From assembly GCF_002196515.1 (NCBI RefSeq), contig NZ_CP018835.1:1240001-1304000 (forward strand): DNA of 64,000 nt, given 5' to 3'. The position numbers were made by a program, and so were the translations under genes. Under the pieces are notes generated by a model, which searched no databases, was not told where the DNA came from, and saw only the letters and a program-made list of their open reading frames with translations. The DNA is from Vibrio gazogenes (lineage in GTDB: Bacteria; Pseudomonadota; Gammaproteobacteria; Enterobacterales; Vibrionaceae). Below, one piece after another: positions 29,485-39,019 of the stretch (positions are counted from its first letter, which is position 1; each line of letters opens with the position of its first letter).

Positions 29485-31494
29485 CTAGTGATAATTCTCT
29501 TGCGCTTGATAATAATTATCCCGAAAAGCCAGACTCCCCCACATTGCATAGGCGTGAGCCCTTTCTACGACAGGTTCAGCCACAGGATGGTCGGTTAACG
29601 TATCCTTTTGCGGATCATACTGATACGTTGTAATCCCCTGCTCAGGACGAATCACCACCACTTGATTATCGGCGGTCATCCAACCAAAGTTTTTATCCCG
29701 TTGCATCAAGGCCCGCTGTTTGTCGACCGGCACTGTTTTGGTCATATCATTGCCGACCATCGGATTGATACTACTGATCCCCGCCAGAGATAATAGTGTC
29801 GGTGGCAGATCAATCTGACTGACCAACCGATCATCCAGTCGGTGTTCAATACCACCACCAAAGATAATCGCCGGAATTTTAAAGTGGCCGATAGGCACCG
29901 GTAAATTACCGCTGGTTCGGGCATCATGGTCAGCCACAGCGACAAAGATCGTATCATTCCAATACGCAGACTGCTTGGCCTTCTTCACAAATTGGCCTAA
30001 AGCATAGTCGGCATACTTCACTGCATTTTCTACCGTATTCTTCGGCTGGTTATACAGTTCAAACGGGCGATCCGGAAACTCATACGGCGTGTGATTGGAT
30101 GAGGAGAACACCAAACTGAAGAAAGGTTTATGCTGTGCATCCAACTGGGTAAATTGCTCATCCGCTTTTTTGTACAAGTCACTATCGGAAGCTCCCCATG
30201 ATCCCACATATTCAGGGGACTTAAAGGTTGGAAAATCCTGCATGTCCACAAAGCCATTGCCGAGGAAAAAGCTCTTCATATTGTCAAAATGGCTCTCTCC
30301 ACCGTAAATAAACTGCGTATGATAGCCCTGCTTTTTCAAGAGATCGGCAATCGTGAAAAAGTTCGTCTGACTCTTGCCCAGTTTCACAACCGCACGCGCC
30401 GGTGTCGGTGTAAACCCGGTCGTTACAGCTTCGATCCCACGGACAGAGCGGGTTCCTGTGGCATACATCCGGGTAAAGGCCCAACCTTCATCGATTAAGT
30501 GATCGATATTCGGTGAAGCATCAATGCCCCCGAGGCGACTGACGAACTGAGCCCCGTGGCTCTCCAAGAGTAAAATGACAATATTCTTCGGTTTACCCTG
30601 ATACTGTGCCTGATGGCGAGCCAATGTCGGTTTATCACCCGGCACAAAATCTTGCGGCTGAACATTCATCGAGGCTTTCACCTCTTTGATAATTTTGTCT
30701 TTGGCCATTTTCGGATAAAACTGAAATGCACTGGCTTCAGAGCCCATCTGTTTAGCAGCAAAAATCACCGAGTAAGAAGAGTTTAATGCAAAATCATTCA
30801 TCAATGGATCACTGGAAAAAGCCACCATCGCCGGATTCATCGGACGATGCTCAAAGCTCGAACGAGCCCCCATCACACCCAAAGCAACCACAACAACGGC
30901 AATCACCGGACGCCAGTACCAGCGCGGGAAAGAAAGTCCTGTCACCAATGTCTTCGACCAGCGCCAACCAATGAAAATCGTTGCCACCGATATAATCAAA
31001 GCAATCAGCAGCTCCAGTTTATAGCCGCTCCAAAGCATCCCAAAAACTTCTTTCGGATAGATCAGGTACTCGATAAATAATCGATTCGGACGAAGGTCAT
31101 ATTCTTGAATAAACGGAACGGTTGCCACTTCCATATACACAACCAGCCATAATCCGGCAGTCAACCAGATACGGAGAATGACATGCCAGCAACGTCCAAT
31201 CAGATGATCGCCTGAAAAAAGTGCAGAAAGAAGTGCAGGCAAGATCAACAAGTAACAGATCGACGATACATCAACCCGTAAACCGCCCAAGAAAATATTT
31301 CCCCATCCTTGGGCATCATTCACCCGTTCAACCTGCCATAACGACAGACCTAAACGGGAAATCGTAAAAAGAAGAATAAAAACAACCGCAGCGCTAACAA
31401 TTGGATATAACGGCCCCAGAAAAGCTTTTACTTTATACAATGTCAATTCCCTCAAAGGTATATAGTGATGCTTCGCTCTGATAAACATGATCAT
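29485..31494 (-). CDS. LtaS/OpgB-like membrane phosphoglycerol transferase or sulfatase
   Basis: 669 residues from the ATG at 31494 behind AAAGG; an in-frame TTG 21 codons upstream is unlikely. Five N-terminal membrane helices (about residues 25-230) are followed by an extracytoplasmic alkaline-phosphatase-like domain. Its motifs include NIVILLLESHGAQFV, the metal/nucleophile region YATGTRSVRGIEAVTTG and VAVADHDARTSG with SSNHTPYEFP. Related proteins transfer phosphoglycerol to lipids or periplasmic glucans, or act on phosphoethanolamine; the substrate here is not determinable. Single gene. Confidence 0.85.
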   Translation of the reverse strand: MIMFIRAKHHYIPLRELTLYKVKAFLGPLYPIVSAAVVFILLFTISRLGLSLWQVERVNDAQGWGNIFLGGLRVDVSSICYLLILPALLSALFSGDHLIGRCWHVILRIWLTAGLWLVVYMEVATVPFIQEYDLRPNRLFIEYLIYPKEVFGMLWSGYKLELLIALIISVATIFIGWRWSKTLVTGLSFPRWYWRPVIAVVVVALGVMGARSSFEHRPMNPAMVAFSSDPLMNDFALNSSYSVIFAAKQMGSEASAFQFYPKMAKDKIIKEVKASMNVQPQDFVPGDKPTLARHQAQYQGKPKNIVILLLESHGAQFVSRLGGIDASPNIDHLIDEGWAFTRMYATGTRSVRGIEAVTTGFTPTPARAVVKLGKSQTNFFTIADLLKKQGYHTQFIYGGESHFDNMKSFFLGNGFVDMQDFPTFKSPEYVGSWGASDSDLYKKADEQFTQLDAQHKPFFSLVFSSSNHTPYEFPDRPFELYNQPKNTVENAVKYADYALGQFVKKAKQSAYWNDTIFVAVADHDARTSGNLPVPIGHFKIPAIIFGGGIEHRLDDRLVSQIDLPPTLLSLAGISSINPMVGNDMTKTVPVDKQRALMQRDKNFGWMTADNQVVVIRPEQGITTYQYDPQKDTLTDHPVAEPVVERAHAYAMWGSLAFRDNYYQAQENYH

Positions 31495-31557
31495 CAAACC
31501 TTTACCTGAATCATTTTTAAACCAGAATCCAACACCTTGTTTCCATTCGACCTGCAA

Positions 31558-32031
31558 ATCTCAAATAAATTCAGATAATTTTGATATATAAAAACAGTAT
31601 CATATTGATTTTATAGACAAAATCGACCAAACATCGCGATTCATAATACGCATGGAACATATAAAACATTCCTAAATATAGAAAAGCTTAGACAAAATAC
31701 AAAGATACAATCGCTGCGTGGGGGAGATTTTCGCAGTAGCATCACACAGCCATCCCCCATGATTTACCTCCCAATAACGATAGAGCCCCGCCAGCGGATC
31801 ACATCAACGGGCATGAATAGTCTGATGATTGGTGGGAGAAATCCGGTTTTGAAGGTTCGTTGTTCTACGATAAATGGTTCTATGATAAATGGCTCAATGA
31901 TAAATAACCCAATGATCAAGGGGTCAATGGTAAGCGGTTTGACGCTCAACAATATGAAAGTAGCGATTTGAATCGTAGGTGTAAAAAAGGGAGAGCGGAA
32001 CTAAAAGAAAGATAAGCGAACCCGACTTCAA
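31558..32031. other. gene-free intergenic region with minisatellite
   Basis: No ORF here has coding character. The region includes the upstream sequence of the LtaS-like gene and a 15-bp tandem repeat (31867-31941, listed separately). Confidence 0.5.
31867..31941. repeat. 15-bp tandem repeat, five degenerate units
   Basis: Units start at 31867, 31882, 31897, 31912 and 31927 and follow the pattern ATGATAAATGGCTCA with drift towards the right. The period equals five codons; a short ORF over it (repeated SMING) has no ribosome site and is not called. Confidence 0.8.
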
Positions 32032-32060
32032 CATCACCGGAGCATATCTCTCCGGTGATG
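32032..32060. terminator. hairpin downstream of acuI
   Basis: CATCACCGGAG and CTCCGGTGATG are perfect 11-bp arms around seven bases, 29 bases beyond the acuI stop. No T run on the minus strand. Confidence 0.5.
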
Positions 32061-32088
32061 AAAATGACAAGTCTGTCAGGTCAATAAA

Positions 32089-33078
32089 TCAAGCCTGATT
32101 GACATCGACAACCACTCGCCCTGCCACTTTGCCTGCCAGTAAGGCTTGTGCGGTCTCAATGACTTCCGACATACCAATCACACGGCTGGCCTGTGCGATG
32201 AGGTCTGAATCGACCAACTCGGCAATTTTTTCCCATGCCATATGTCTTTCATTCATCGGACACATCACACTATCGATCCCGACTAAAGTCACACCGCGTA
32301 GAATAAACGGTGCCACACTGGCGGGAAAATCCATCCCCTGAGCGAGTCCACATGCGGTGACGACACCGCCATATACCGTTGACGCACAAGCATTGGCTAA
32401 TGTATGACTGCCGACAGAATCAATCACACCCGCCCAACGTTCTTTTGCCAGCGGTTTTCCCGGTTGAGACAAACTCTGCCGCTCAATAATCTCAGATGCA
32501 CCGAGCGCATAGAGCCGATCCGCTTCTTCAGGACGTCCCGTCGAAGCCACAACTTCATAACCGAGTTTTGCCAAAAATGCGACCGCAAATCCACCGACAC
32601 CACCATTGGCCCCGGTCACCAAAATCGGCCCATTCTGCGGTAATACGCCTTGTTTCTCTAATGCCAGAACCGAGAGCATCGCCGTATAACCGGCTGTCCC
32701 AATCGCCATCACATCGAAATTGCTGAGTGTTGCTGGCACCGGTAGTAACCATTCACCCGGAACTTTGGCTTTTTGTGCCAGACCGCCCCAGTATTTCTCA
32801 CCCAGTCCCCAGCCATTGATCAATACCCGTTGACCAACTGAAAAATCAGGGTGCTGGCTCGATTCAACGACACCAGAGAAATCAATCCCCGGAACCATAG
32901 GAAAAGAACGGACGACCGGTGAACTTCCGGTAATCGCCAATCCGTCTTTAAAGTTCAGCGTGGAATAATCAACCCGGACGATCACATCACCATGTTCAGG
33001 AAAATCCTCATCCTGCAGGGTTTTCAGCGCACATTGATAATCATCACCTTGTTTGTCGATATAGAGAGCTTGGAACAT
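32089..33078 (-). CDS. acuI: acrylyl-CoA reductase (NADPH) AcuI/YhdH
   Basis: 329 residues, the usual length. A zinc-free medium-chain reductase: VRVDYSTLNFKDGLAITGSS at the N-terminus, the NADPH-binding motif LVTGANGGVGGFAVAFLAKL near 150, and the AcuI stretch WAGVIDSVGSHTLANACAST. The enzyme reduces toxic acrylyl-CoA to propionyl-CoA, for instance during DMSP breakdown. Single gene. Confidence 0.92.
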   Translation of the reverse strand: MFQALYIDKQGDDYQCALKTLQDEDFPEHGDVIVRVDYSTLNFKDGLAITGSSPVVRSFPMVPGIDFSGVVESSQHPDFSVGQRVLINGWGLGEKYWGGLAQKAKVPGEWLLPVPATLSNFDVMAIGTAGYTAMLSVLALEKQGVLPQNGPILVTGANGGVGGFAVAFLAKLGYEVVASTGRPEEADRLYALGASEIIERQSLSQPGKPLAKERWAGVIDSVGSHTLANACASTVYGGVVTACGLAQGMDFPASVAPFILRGVTLVGIDSVMCPMNERHMAWEKIAELVDSDLIAQASRVIGMSEVIETAQALLAGKVAGRVVVDVNQA

Positions 33079-33272
33079 AATTTTCCCCTAATTGGTATCT
33101 CTTGATTCGATGTAGAAAGATTATAGCTTGAACGTCTAAAGCAGTCATAAAACCATAAGGTGCTCAGTCTCTTACTTCAAGGTAAAAGCTTCAAGCAGAA
33201 AGCCTGAGAACAGACACTAAGCTACCGTTTTTTTGAACTAAATCAAATGGCGTTCATTATCTTGCAACAACA

Positions 33273-33290
33273 AGGTCATCAGAACGTCAC
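33273..33290 (+). promoter_or_regulatory. candidate Pho box upstream of olsF
   Basis: AGGTCAT and ACGTCAC repeat at 11-base spacing, each matching five of seven bases of the PhoB half-site CTGTCAT, about 90 bases before the olsF start. Ornithine-lipid genes are often phosphate-regulated. Weak match; inference. Confidence 0.35.
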
Positions 33291-33379
33291 CGGCATGACA
33301 TGAAAGCCTCATAAATCTGAAGCGCGTCTGCAACAAACCCGCCCTAGCATAGAAATCATCATCATGATTCGAGGTTGAT

Positions 33380-35137
33380 ATGTTAGCGAATAGTCCTTTT
33401 AAGCTTCCCCAAAAGACGCCATTTGGTGTCGGAGAACACATTGCGGAATGGGCAACAGGCTTAACCAAATTAGATAAGTTTTACGCGCAGCGTCCGGCAA
33501 ACTGCGATACTCAGACCTTTTTAAGATTCACTTTGGAAATTTTAGGTATCGATTATCGGGTGATTAAAGGGAACATGAATCATATTCCCGCTTCCGGCCC
33601 GACCGTCGTGGTTGCCAACCATCCACTCGGCTGTGTTGAAGGCGTGATTCTGGCTGAAATGCTGCTACAAATTCGTTCTGATATCCAAATTCTCGCCAAT
33701 CATTATCTGAAAACCGTTCCCGAATTAGATTCGCTATTTATCGGTGTCGATGTTTTTAACACCAGTGAATCACAACAGGCGAACCGGAAAGCCATGCGAG
33801 CTGCCCATCGTCATCTGGAACACGGTGGTCTGCTGCTGATTTTCCCTGCCGGAGAAGTCTCTCATCTGGTCGATATCAAACAACAACGGCTACAGGATAA
33901 AGCGTGGAGCACGTCTGTCAGCCGCTTAATTAAAAAACACCACGCAACGTCAGTGCCCATCTTTATTAATGGGCAAAACTCCAAGCGTTTCTATATGGCA
34001 GGAAAAATTCACCCGCTATTGAGAACGCTGATGCTCGGGCGGGAACTACTCAATAAAAAATCCCGTTCAATCGAGATCGCCATCGGGCAGTCAATTCAGT
34101 ATAAAGAAGTCACCCCTCTCAATGATGAGCAATTGGTCCATTACCTTCGCTTTAATACCTACCTGCTCAATCCGGCGACCCAAAAACAACGCAACAAGCA
34201 AGATGGCGATCTCACCCTCCCTCCTGTCGCGCCTCGTCTGCCGCTTGATGATCTGAAAAGTGATCTGGCCCGGTTATCCGCAGAAGAGCACATATTGCAA
34301 TATAATGAATTTGATGTGTATTGCGCCAAAGCAGCCTCAATCCCATGCATCATGCACGAAATCGGCCGTGTCCGGGAAATCAACTTCCGTCAGGTCGGTG
34401 AAGGAACCGGGCTGGCACTGGATATAGATAAGTTCGACCGTCATTACTTCCATTTGTTTATCTGGGATCGGGAAGCTGATGAACTGGTCGGTGCCTATCG
34501 CTTAGGTCTGGTCGATCAACTGATGGCGGAGCATGGTCTGGCCGGGCTGTATTCCAGTACCTTGTTCAACTATGACCCGCAGTTCATTCATCAAATGGGT
34601 CACTCTATAGAAATGGGGCGTTCTGTGGTTGCGCAGTCTTATCAGAAAAGCATGGCATCCCTGCTACTGCTCTGGAAAGGGATCGCGACTTTCGTCACCC
34701 GCCATCCCAAATATACGCACCTGTTTGGCCCCGTCAGTATCAGTAATGAGTACAGTGATGATGCCCGTCAGTTGATGGCACAAACGATGACTCTGAATTA
34801 CTACGATCCCGAGCAGGCGCAGCTCGTCAAGCCGACCAATCCACTACCGACCCACAAATCCCATGACTGGAGTATTCACCTGCTCAGTGCCTTGGCAGAC
34901 TTACAACTGCTGTCCAAAGTGATTGCCCGAATCGATGAAGGAAAAGGCGTACCGGTGCTATTGCGGCAGTATTTGGGACTGAACGGCAAATTTGCCTGCT
35001 TCAATGTTGACCCGGATTTTCATGATTCCCTTGACGGCCTGATTGTGGTCGATCTCCGCCAAGTGTCAGAAAAGACCTTAACCCGCTACATGGGCAGCGC
35101 TCCGGCCAAAGCTTATCTGGCGCATCATGCCGTATAA
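33380..35137 (+). CDS. olsF: bifunctional ornithine lipid synthase OlsF
   Basis: 585 residues in two parts. The N-terminal half is a lysophospholipid-type acyltransferase: VVVANHPLGCVEG (His81) and LLIFPAGEVSHL. The C-terminal half is a GNAT/hemolysin-like N-acyltransferase: DKFDRHYFHLFIWDREADEL and GAYRLGLVDQLM. In OlsF proteins the C-terminal half adds a 3-hydroxyacyl chain to ornithine and the N-terminal half adds the second acyl chain, giving membrane lipids that replace phospholipids under phosphate shortage. The V. cholerae counterpart VC0489 marks the far edge of the VSP-II insertion site. Confidence 0.88.
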   Translation: MLANSPFKLPQKTPFGVGEHIAEWATGLTKLDKFYAQRPANCDTQTFLRFTLEILGIDYRVIKGNMNHIPASGPTVVVANHPLGCVEGVILAEMLLQIRSDIQILANHYLKTVPELDSLFIGVDVFNTSESQQANRKAMRAAHRHLEHGGLLLIFPAGEVSHLVDIKQQRLQDKAWSTSVSRLIKKHHATSVPIFINGQNSKRFYMAGKIHPLLRTLMLGRELLNKKSRSIEIAIGQSIQYKEVTPLNDEQLVHYLRFNTYLLNPATQKQRNKQDGDLTLPPVAPRLPLDDLKSDLARLSAEEHILQYNEFDVYCAKAASIPCIMHEIGRVREINFRQVGEGTGLALDIDKFDRHYFHLFIWDREADELVGAYRLGLVDQLMAEHGLAGLYSSTLFNYDPQFIHQMGHSIEMGRSVVAQSYQKSMASLLLLWKGIATFVTRHPKYTHLFGPVSISNEYSDDARQLMAQTMTLNYYDPEQAQLVKPTNPLPTHKSHDWSIHLLSALADLQLLSKVIARIDEGKGVPVLLRQYLGLNGKFACFNVDPDFHDSLDGLIVVDLRQVSEKTLTRYMGSAPAKAYLAHHAV

Positions 35138-35204
35138 AGTCATGCTGTATACCATCAGACTTGTCTCCAGCCCGGCTTAAACAAGATAAGTGACATTCCC
35201 AGAG

Positions 35205-35690
35205 TCAATCCGTCTCTGGGGATGGCGCAGCGGGCATGGGCTCATCACACGCGATACGGATCGTTTGCCCCGAGGACTCTGAAAAATGCAGCGACATTTT
35301 GACTGGTGTATTGTTCGACCACCAGCGGGCTTTTTTAGATAACGTCACCTGCGGCGCAACCGCAGTTGTGTCATCTCGGTCACGTTGTTCAAGGTAGGCA
35401 TTCAACTCAAGTGACAAACTCTCAACTTTGAAAAAACGACACGGGCACAACATGTATAACGGTATCCATTGCACTTGGTAATGAATGCCCTCATCAGTCA
35501 CACAAGGCATTTTGATCCCGACCGGTTTGGCCGTCATCATCGCATCGTCATCAATGGAAAAGTAGTCCTGAAGCGGTGAGAATTTTTCATCTTCCGCACG
35601 CGCTTTGGCCCGGAGAATATCTCGCATCAACCACTCAGCCAACATCCCGGAAGATTGGGGTTGAGTCTTTGTAGACTTACTCTTCTTCAT
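35205..35690 (-). CDS. DUF2589-like protein (divergent)
   Basis: 161 residues from the ATG at 35690. It is not obviously related to anything by motif, but the segment VQWIPLYMLCPCRFFKVESL followed by SLELNAYLE parallels the central IPLLTLLPL...VDDVSIEF segment of the two DUF2589 proteins at 36112 and 36963, and it shares their pattern of a helical N-terminus and a beta-rich C-terminus. I infer a third, divergent member. Last gene of a minus-strand group of four. Confidence 0.6.
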   Translation of the reverse strand: MKKSKSTKTQPQSSGMLAEWLMRDILRAKARAEDEKFSPLQDYFSIDDDAMMTAKPVGIKMPCVTDEGIHYQVQWIPLYMLCPCRFFKVESLSLELNAYLEQRDRDDTTAVAPQVTLSKKARWWSNNTPVKMSLHFSESSGQTIRIACDEPMPAAPSPETD

Positions 35691-35715
35691 CACGCATACC
35701 TTTATCTCAGTAAAC

Positions 35716-35790
35716 TACGATTACGTAGGGTACGATTAAGTGAGCCATAATTAAGCTAGCTACGATTAAGTTAGCGACGATCAAGTTTCG
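35716..35790. repeat. 15-bp tandem repeat, five degenerate units
   Basis: Units at 35716, 35731, 35746, 35761 and 35776 follow TACGATTAAGTTAGC. The last units run into the end of the zinc-ribbon gene and supply its final codons. Confidence 0.8.
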
Positions 35791-36013
35791 GCCGCTCGCC
35801 TTCTGCTTTCAGCCCGTGAGTCACCATTTGATATTGGCGATACTTATCTAACCCCTGACGATAAATAGGATAACTACTGATCGACAGCGACACCGAGCTA
35901 TGGCAGATCGGACACGAGAAATGTGCACCGGATAACAACAATTCAGGCTCAATGTGAATGATGCTTTTCTTACCGTTTTCAAGGCAAGTCGGACAAGGTA
36001 ACTGGGTATTCAT
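35771..36013 (-). CDS. small zinc-ribbon protein
   Basis: 80 residues from the ATG at 36013, behind AGAGGTG; the frame continues upstream but that would overlap the previous gene's leader. CPTC near residue 6 and CPIC near 38 form a likely zinc ribbon. The C-terminus is basic and encoded in part by the 15-bp tandem repeat. Such small ribbons are often adaptor or nucleic-acid-binding proteins. It sits between two DUF2589-type genes. Confidence 0.7.
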   Translation of the reverse strand: MNTQLPCPTCLENGKKSIIHIEPELLLSGAHFSCPICHSSVSLSISSYPIYRQGLDKYRQYQMVTHGLKAEGERPKLDRR

Positions 36014-36111
36014 GGCAACACCTCTGTTGAGATAAAGACAAACATGGTCATAGAGAAAAAGGGCCAACCCCAGGGCATAGACTAGCAGGCTGGCCAAGTG
36101 AGGTTATTTCA

Positions 36112-36807
36112 TCACGATGATGATTTGTTTTCAGTCACCATAATCGGTGCAATATTGTCGGTATAAGCCTTAATGATCACACCAACCCCTTCAGGCAACG
36201 GCAGTTGACCGGCATGAACTTTAACGTCATAACTCGCTTTATTACTCTTCTCATATTTTTCTGTGTTGCTGTTGCTCTTTTCAGAAGATTTCGAAACGCT
36301 ACCACTCACACTGGCAGAAAACGGGCCGTAACCGATCTTCGCTTCAAAACTCCCCTGAGCGCTCATATTCTCTTTCTCTTGCTGACTTTGCTCATTCGAG
36401 AAGCTGGACTTCACTTCCATATTGAATTCGATACTGACATCATCAACCGCCAGTGCATTCAAAGGAAGCAATGTCAGCAACGGAATCGAAATCGATGATT
36501 CCGCGGTATCGGTAGTAACGGTCGAGTCTCCTTCTTTTTCACCTTTGGTGGTCGTAATTACGGGCCGCTTGAGTTTCAAATCAACCATCACCGGCTGATA
36601 TTCGGAACCTGATGACTGATCGTCACTCCCACCTTTGACAGCCTGTTTACTGAAACAGGTATCCAGCATGAACTTCACCTGTGTCATCGCCATTTTATTG
36701 TTCGCATCGGCAGCGGCCATGAGCGGCCCGCCGATCAAATCTCCCATCGGGAGACCACTGAATTGTTGCGCCATTGAGACCAGACCCGGCCCGGAAGAGA
36801 CAGCCAT
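36112..36807 (-). CDS. DUF2589 domain protein
   Basis: 231 residues, ATG at 36807 behind AAGGAG. N-terminal motif GLPMGDLIGGPLMAAADANN, central SISIPLLTLLPLNALAVDDV and FNMEVKSS are characteristic of DUF2589. A Ser/Lys/Glu-rich, low-complexity segment (about 150-205) precedes a C-terminal strand region (VHAGQLPLPEGVGVIIKAYT). Function of the family is unknown; no signal peptide or membrane helix, so cytoplasmic. First of a group with the zinc-ribbon and DUF2589-like genes. Confidence 0.8.
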   Translation of the reverse strand: MAVSSGPGLVSMAQQFSGLPMGDLIGGPLMAAADANNKMAMTQVKFMLDTCFSKQAVKGGSDDQSSGSEYQPVMVDLKLKRPVITTTKGEKEGDSTVTTDTAESSISIPLLTLLPLNALAVDDVSIEFNMEVKSSFSNEQSQQEKENMSAQGSFEAKIGYGPFSASVSGSVSKSSEKSNSNTEKYEKSNKASYDVKVHAGQLPLPEGVGVIIKAYTDNIAPIMVTENKSSS

Positions 36808-36915
36808 AAAGACTCCTTATCTGTGTGTAAACACCTGCTTTTCACTCATCAGAGAGCACTCAACCCCGTGCTCGACGTGATAACAGTCAGTAACGGTCAG
36901 TCACTGTCTGTTATG

Positions 36916-36947
36916 GTGATGAATCAAATTTATTATTGATTCATCAC
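36916..36947. terminator. 12-bp stem-loop between the two DUF2589 genes
   Basis: GTGATGAATCAA and TTGATTCATCAC pair perfectly around ATTTATTA. It may end or attenuate the 36963-37580 transcript before the next DUF2589 gene. Confidence 0.65.
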
Positions 36948-36962
36948 GATTTCATTCATGAA

Positions 36963-37580
36963 TTAACCCGGAACCTGCGCTCTCAACGCTCTTTCATAAC
37001 CATCAACGATATATTTCAGCCCGTCCGGCGTCTCCATCGCTGCGATTTTTACCTCCAGCTTGGCTTTACCACCATGCCCCTGCTTGGCACCTTCTTCTGC
37101 CATTTCTTTGGCTTTGAGCGTTCGTTTAGGAAATGAAACTTGCAGTGCATCACCGTTGACACTGAGCTCCAATTCCGTAGAAAAACTCATTTCCCGGAGT
37201 TCAACCTGAGATAACGGAATCAGAGTAATCAACGGAACATTGACAGTTTGGATACCCGGCCCGTTGCGAGTCACCGTCGGATACTGCATTGCGACCATTT
37301 TCGGTTTAAGAATCGGAATCTCGCCCCCGTATTCACCATGCATAAACAGCTTCGGTGCATCATCCGACGGTGGTTCTTTTTTCTCACCGCGCTTTAGTGT
37401 TTTGCCTTCAACTTTGGCATCGGAACGGCCGATTTCTGCCATATGTGTGATGTCTTCATCATCATCATCCGCCGGCTCAAAAAATCGCTCCAGCAAATCA
37501 AGGTTTTTCTGGATGAGCGCTTCTCCGGCTGAAGCCGTCGCCACATGAATCGAATGGACAAACTCTTCTAAGTTGATCAT
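36963..37580 (-). CDS. DUF2589 domain protein
   Basis: 205 residues. The N-terminus (NLEEFVHSIHVATASAGEAL) is helical; NVPLITLIPLSQVELREMSF is the family's central motif; the C-terminus is KLEVKIAAMETPDGLKYIVD. An acidic patch (FEPADDDDED) lies near residue 38. Paralogue of the next gene in the same direction; function unknown. Confidence 0.78.
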   Translation of the reverse strand: MINLEEFVHSIHVATASAGEALIQKNLDLLERFFEPADDDDEDITHMAEIGRSDAKVEGKTLKRGEKKEPPSDDAPKLFMHGEYGGEIPILKPKMVAMQYPTVTRNGPGIQTVNVPLITLIPLSQVELREMSFSTELELSVNGDALQVSFPKRTLKAKEMAEEGAKQGHGGKAKLEVKIAAMETPDGLKYIVDGYERALRAQVPG

Positions 37581-37813
37581 GCATCTCTGTTCCGTTAGTT
37601 CACATGGACTCAGTATTGTTGAGCTTGCCGAAAAGTTATCGGCCTAACACAGGAACTTTCAGGTCAAACGGATGAATGACTATCAATGCGACCCCCGTCG
37701 GTTCACCGCTCAATATCATGGTGCGTAATTTCACCGTCAAAAAAACGATTTTCGCCAAGTAGTTGCATCACGAATACGCTGTGATCAATGCAGAGATTGA
37801 GAGGACGATGTCA

Positions 37814-38920
37814 ATGAAACCATTACTGGAAAAGTTAAAGACCAAAAGTCGGCCGATATTGTTAGGGCTGGCAGGTATCGCATCGGCATCGGTGATCCCG
37901 GTCTGGCAAATTTATTTTGTCGAAACATCGGATGTCACATTAGAAATCACCGGCATTCAACGGATCGAATCCGATCATCTCAAAACCACACTCGATACCG
38001 ATGAACTCAAATTGCTTGAGCCTTATATTCCTGAACAACTACGCTATGAATATAACCCTCAGGGGGAAAAGGGAGATAAAATCGACTACCCCGAATTCAC
38101 CGTATCCACCTTAACTGATGCCTATGATGCAGCCCGTCAGGATCTGAAAAATATTGCTGAAACTCGCGCCAAGCTAGAGCTATACATTGCGACCATCAAT
38201 GCCTATCTGGATCCGAAAGATCACGAACATCAGCTCAGTGAATTCAGGGTCAGCGAAATGAAACAGTGGACGCTCAGCAACTATATCGATGATTCAGAAG
38301 CCCACTACTACGAACAACAGGTACTGACAATCACCCGCAACTATGCCGAATTGAAATTTACCGGAAAACAGACGCCCCAATTTAATCTGCCGGCCCTGAA
38401 GTTTTTACTGTCCGACGTGAGAGATGATCTCGGTGAAGTCATCAAACAAAATAATTATCGGCTGGAACTGCTGCGGGACAATATTCGCGGTATCGAAGCG
38501 CAACTCAACAAATTGAAAGCCGAAAAATATCACCAATATAGCTATTTCACTCTCGATGTTGTGGCTGGAAATACCGGCCGGGTCAGTACTTCACTCCGCC
38601 CTGTGGCATTAATGCGGGTACAAATCAGTGGCAATAACTATGTCGATGTACGGTTGCTGATGGAGGATTATCAGAATAACGCCGAGCTACCACCGGCATC
38701 GACCAAAGTCCTCCATTATCGTTCTGCTGAATTAAATCATCTGCCCAATGATGATCGCACGCTCGTGAACACCTTCTGGGGCAGTACCGGCCTTGCCAGA
38801 ATCGTCACGCTCGATACCGGCGAACATATTTACGCCTCAAATACCATCGCTTTTGCCGATAATCAGAACCAGAAAGTGATGGTCGATAGACTAAAAAAAG
38901 CCGCCGGGTATTTTAAATAA
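37814..38920 (+). CDS. membrane-anchored hypothetical protein with coiled coil
   Basis: About 368 residues from the ATG at 37814 (an ATG two codons earlier is also possible). One N-terminal membrane helix (ILLGLAGIASASVIPVWQIY) leaves the rest outside the cytoplasm. Helical and coiled-coil regions occur at about 100-150 and 210-265 (DNIRGIEAQLNKLKAEKYH), with a beta-rich domain after 265. I do not recognise the family. Divergent from the DUF2589 gene. Confidence 0.65.
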   Translation: MKPLLEKLKTKSRPILLGLAGIASASVIPVWQIYFVETSDVTLEITGIQRIESDHLKTTLDTDELKLLEPYIPEQLRYEYNPQGEKGDKIDYPEFTVSTLTDAYDAARQDLKNIAETRAKLELYIATINAYLDPKDHEHQLSEFRVSEMKQWTLSNYIDDSEAHYYEQQVLTITRNYAELKFTGKQTPQFNLPALKFLLSDVRDDLGEVIKQNNYRLELLRDNIRGIEAQLNKLKAEKYHQYSYFTLDVVAGNTGRVSTSLRPVALMRVQISGNNYVDVRLLMEDYQNNAELPPASTKVLHYRSAELNHLPNDDRTLVNTFWGSTGLARIVTLDTGEHIYASNTIAFADNQNQKVMVDRLKKAAGYFK

Positions 38921-39019
38921 ATAAATAATAGAATTATCACAATTATCATTTATTATAAAAAAAACAGATGGTTAAAAATCCCATACCATCATCTAATCAT
39001 TCACAATGAGGTAAAGACA

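Noticed and set aside
31759..31971. 70-codon ORF across the 15-bp tandem repeat
   Set aside because: Open only because the repeat unit is a multiple of three; no ribosome site. A pentapeptide-repeat protein was considered, but the A(D/N)LXX pattern is missing.
21440..33379. A second copy of the tRNA 3' end as attR of an island
   Set aside because: I looked for the T-arm/acceptor sequence downstream and did not see it in the window, so island boundaries are not defined by direct repeats here.
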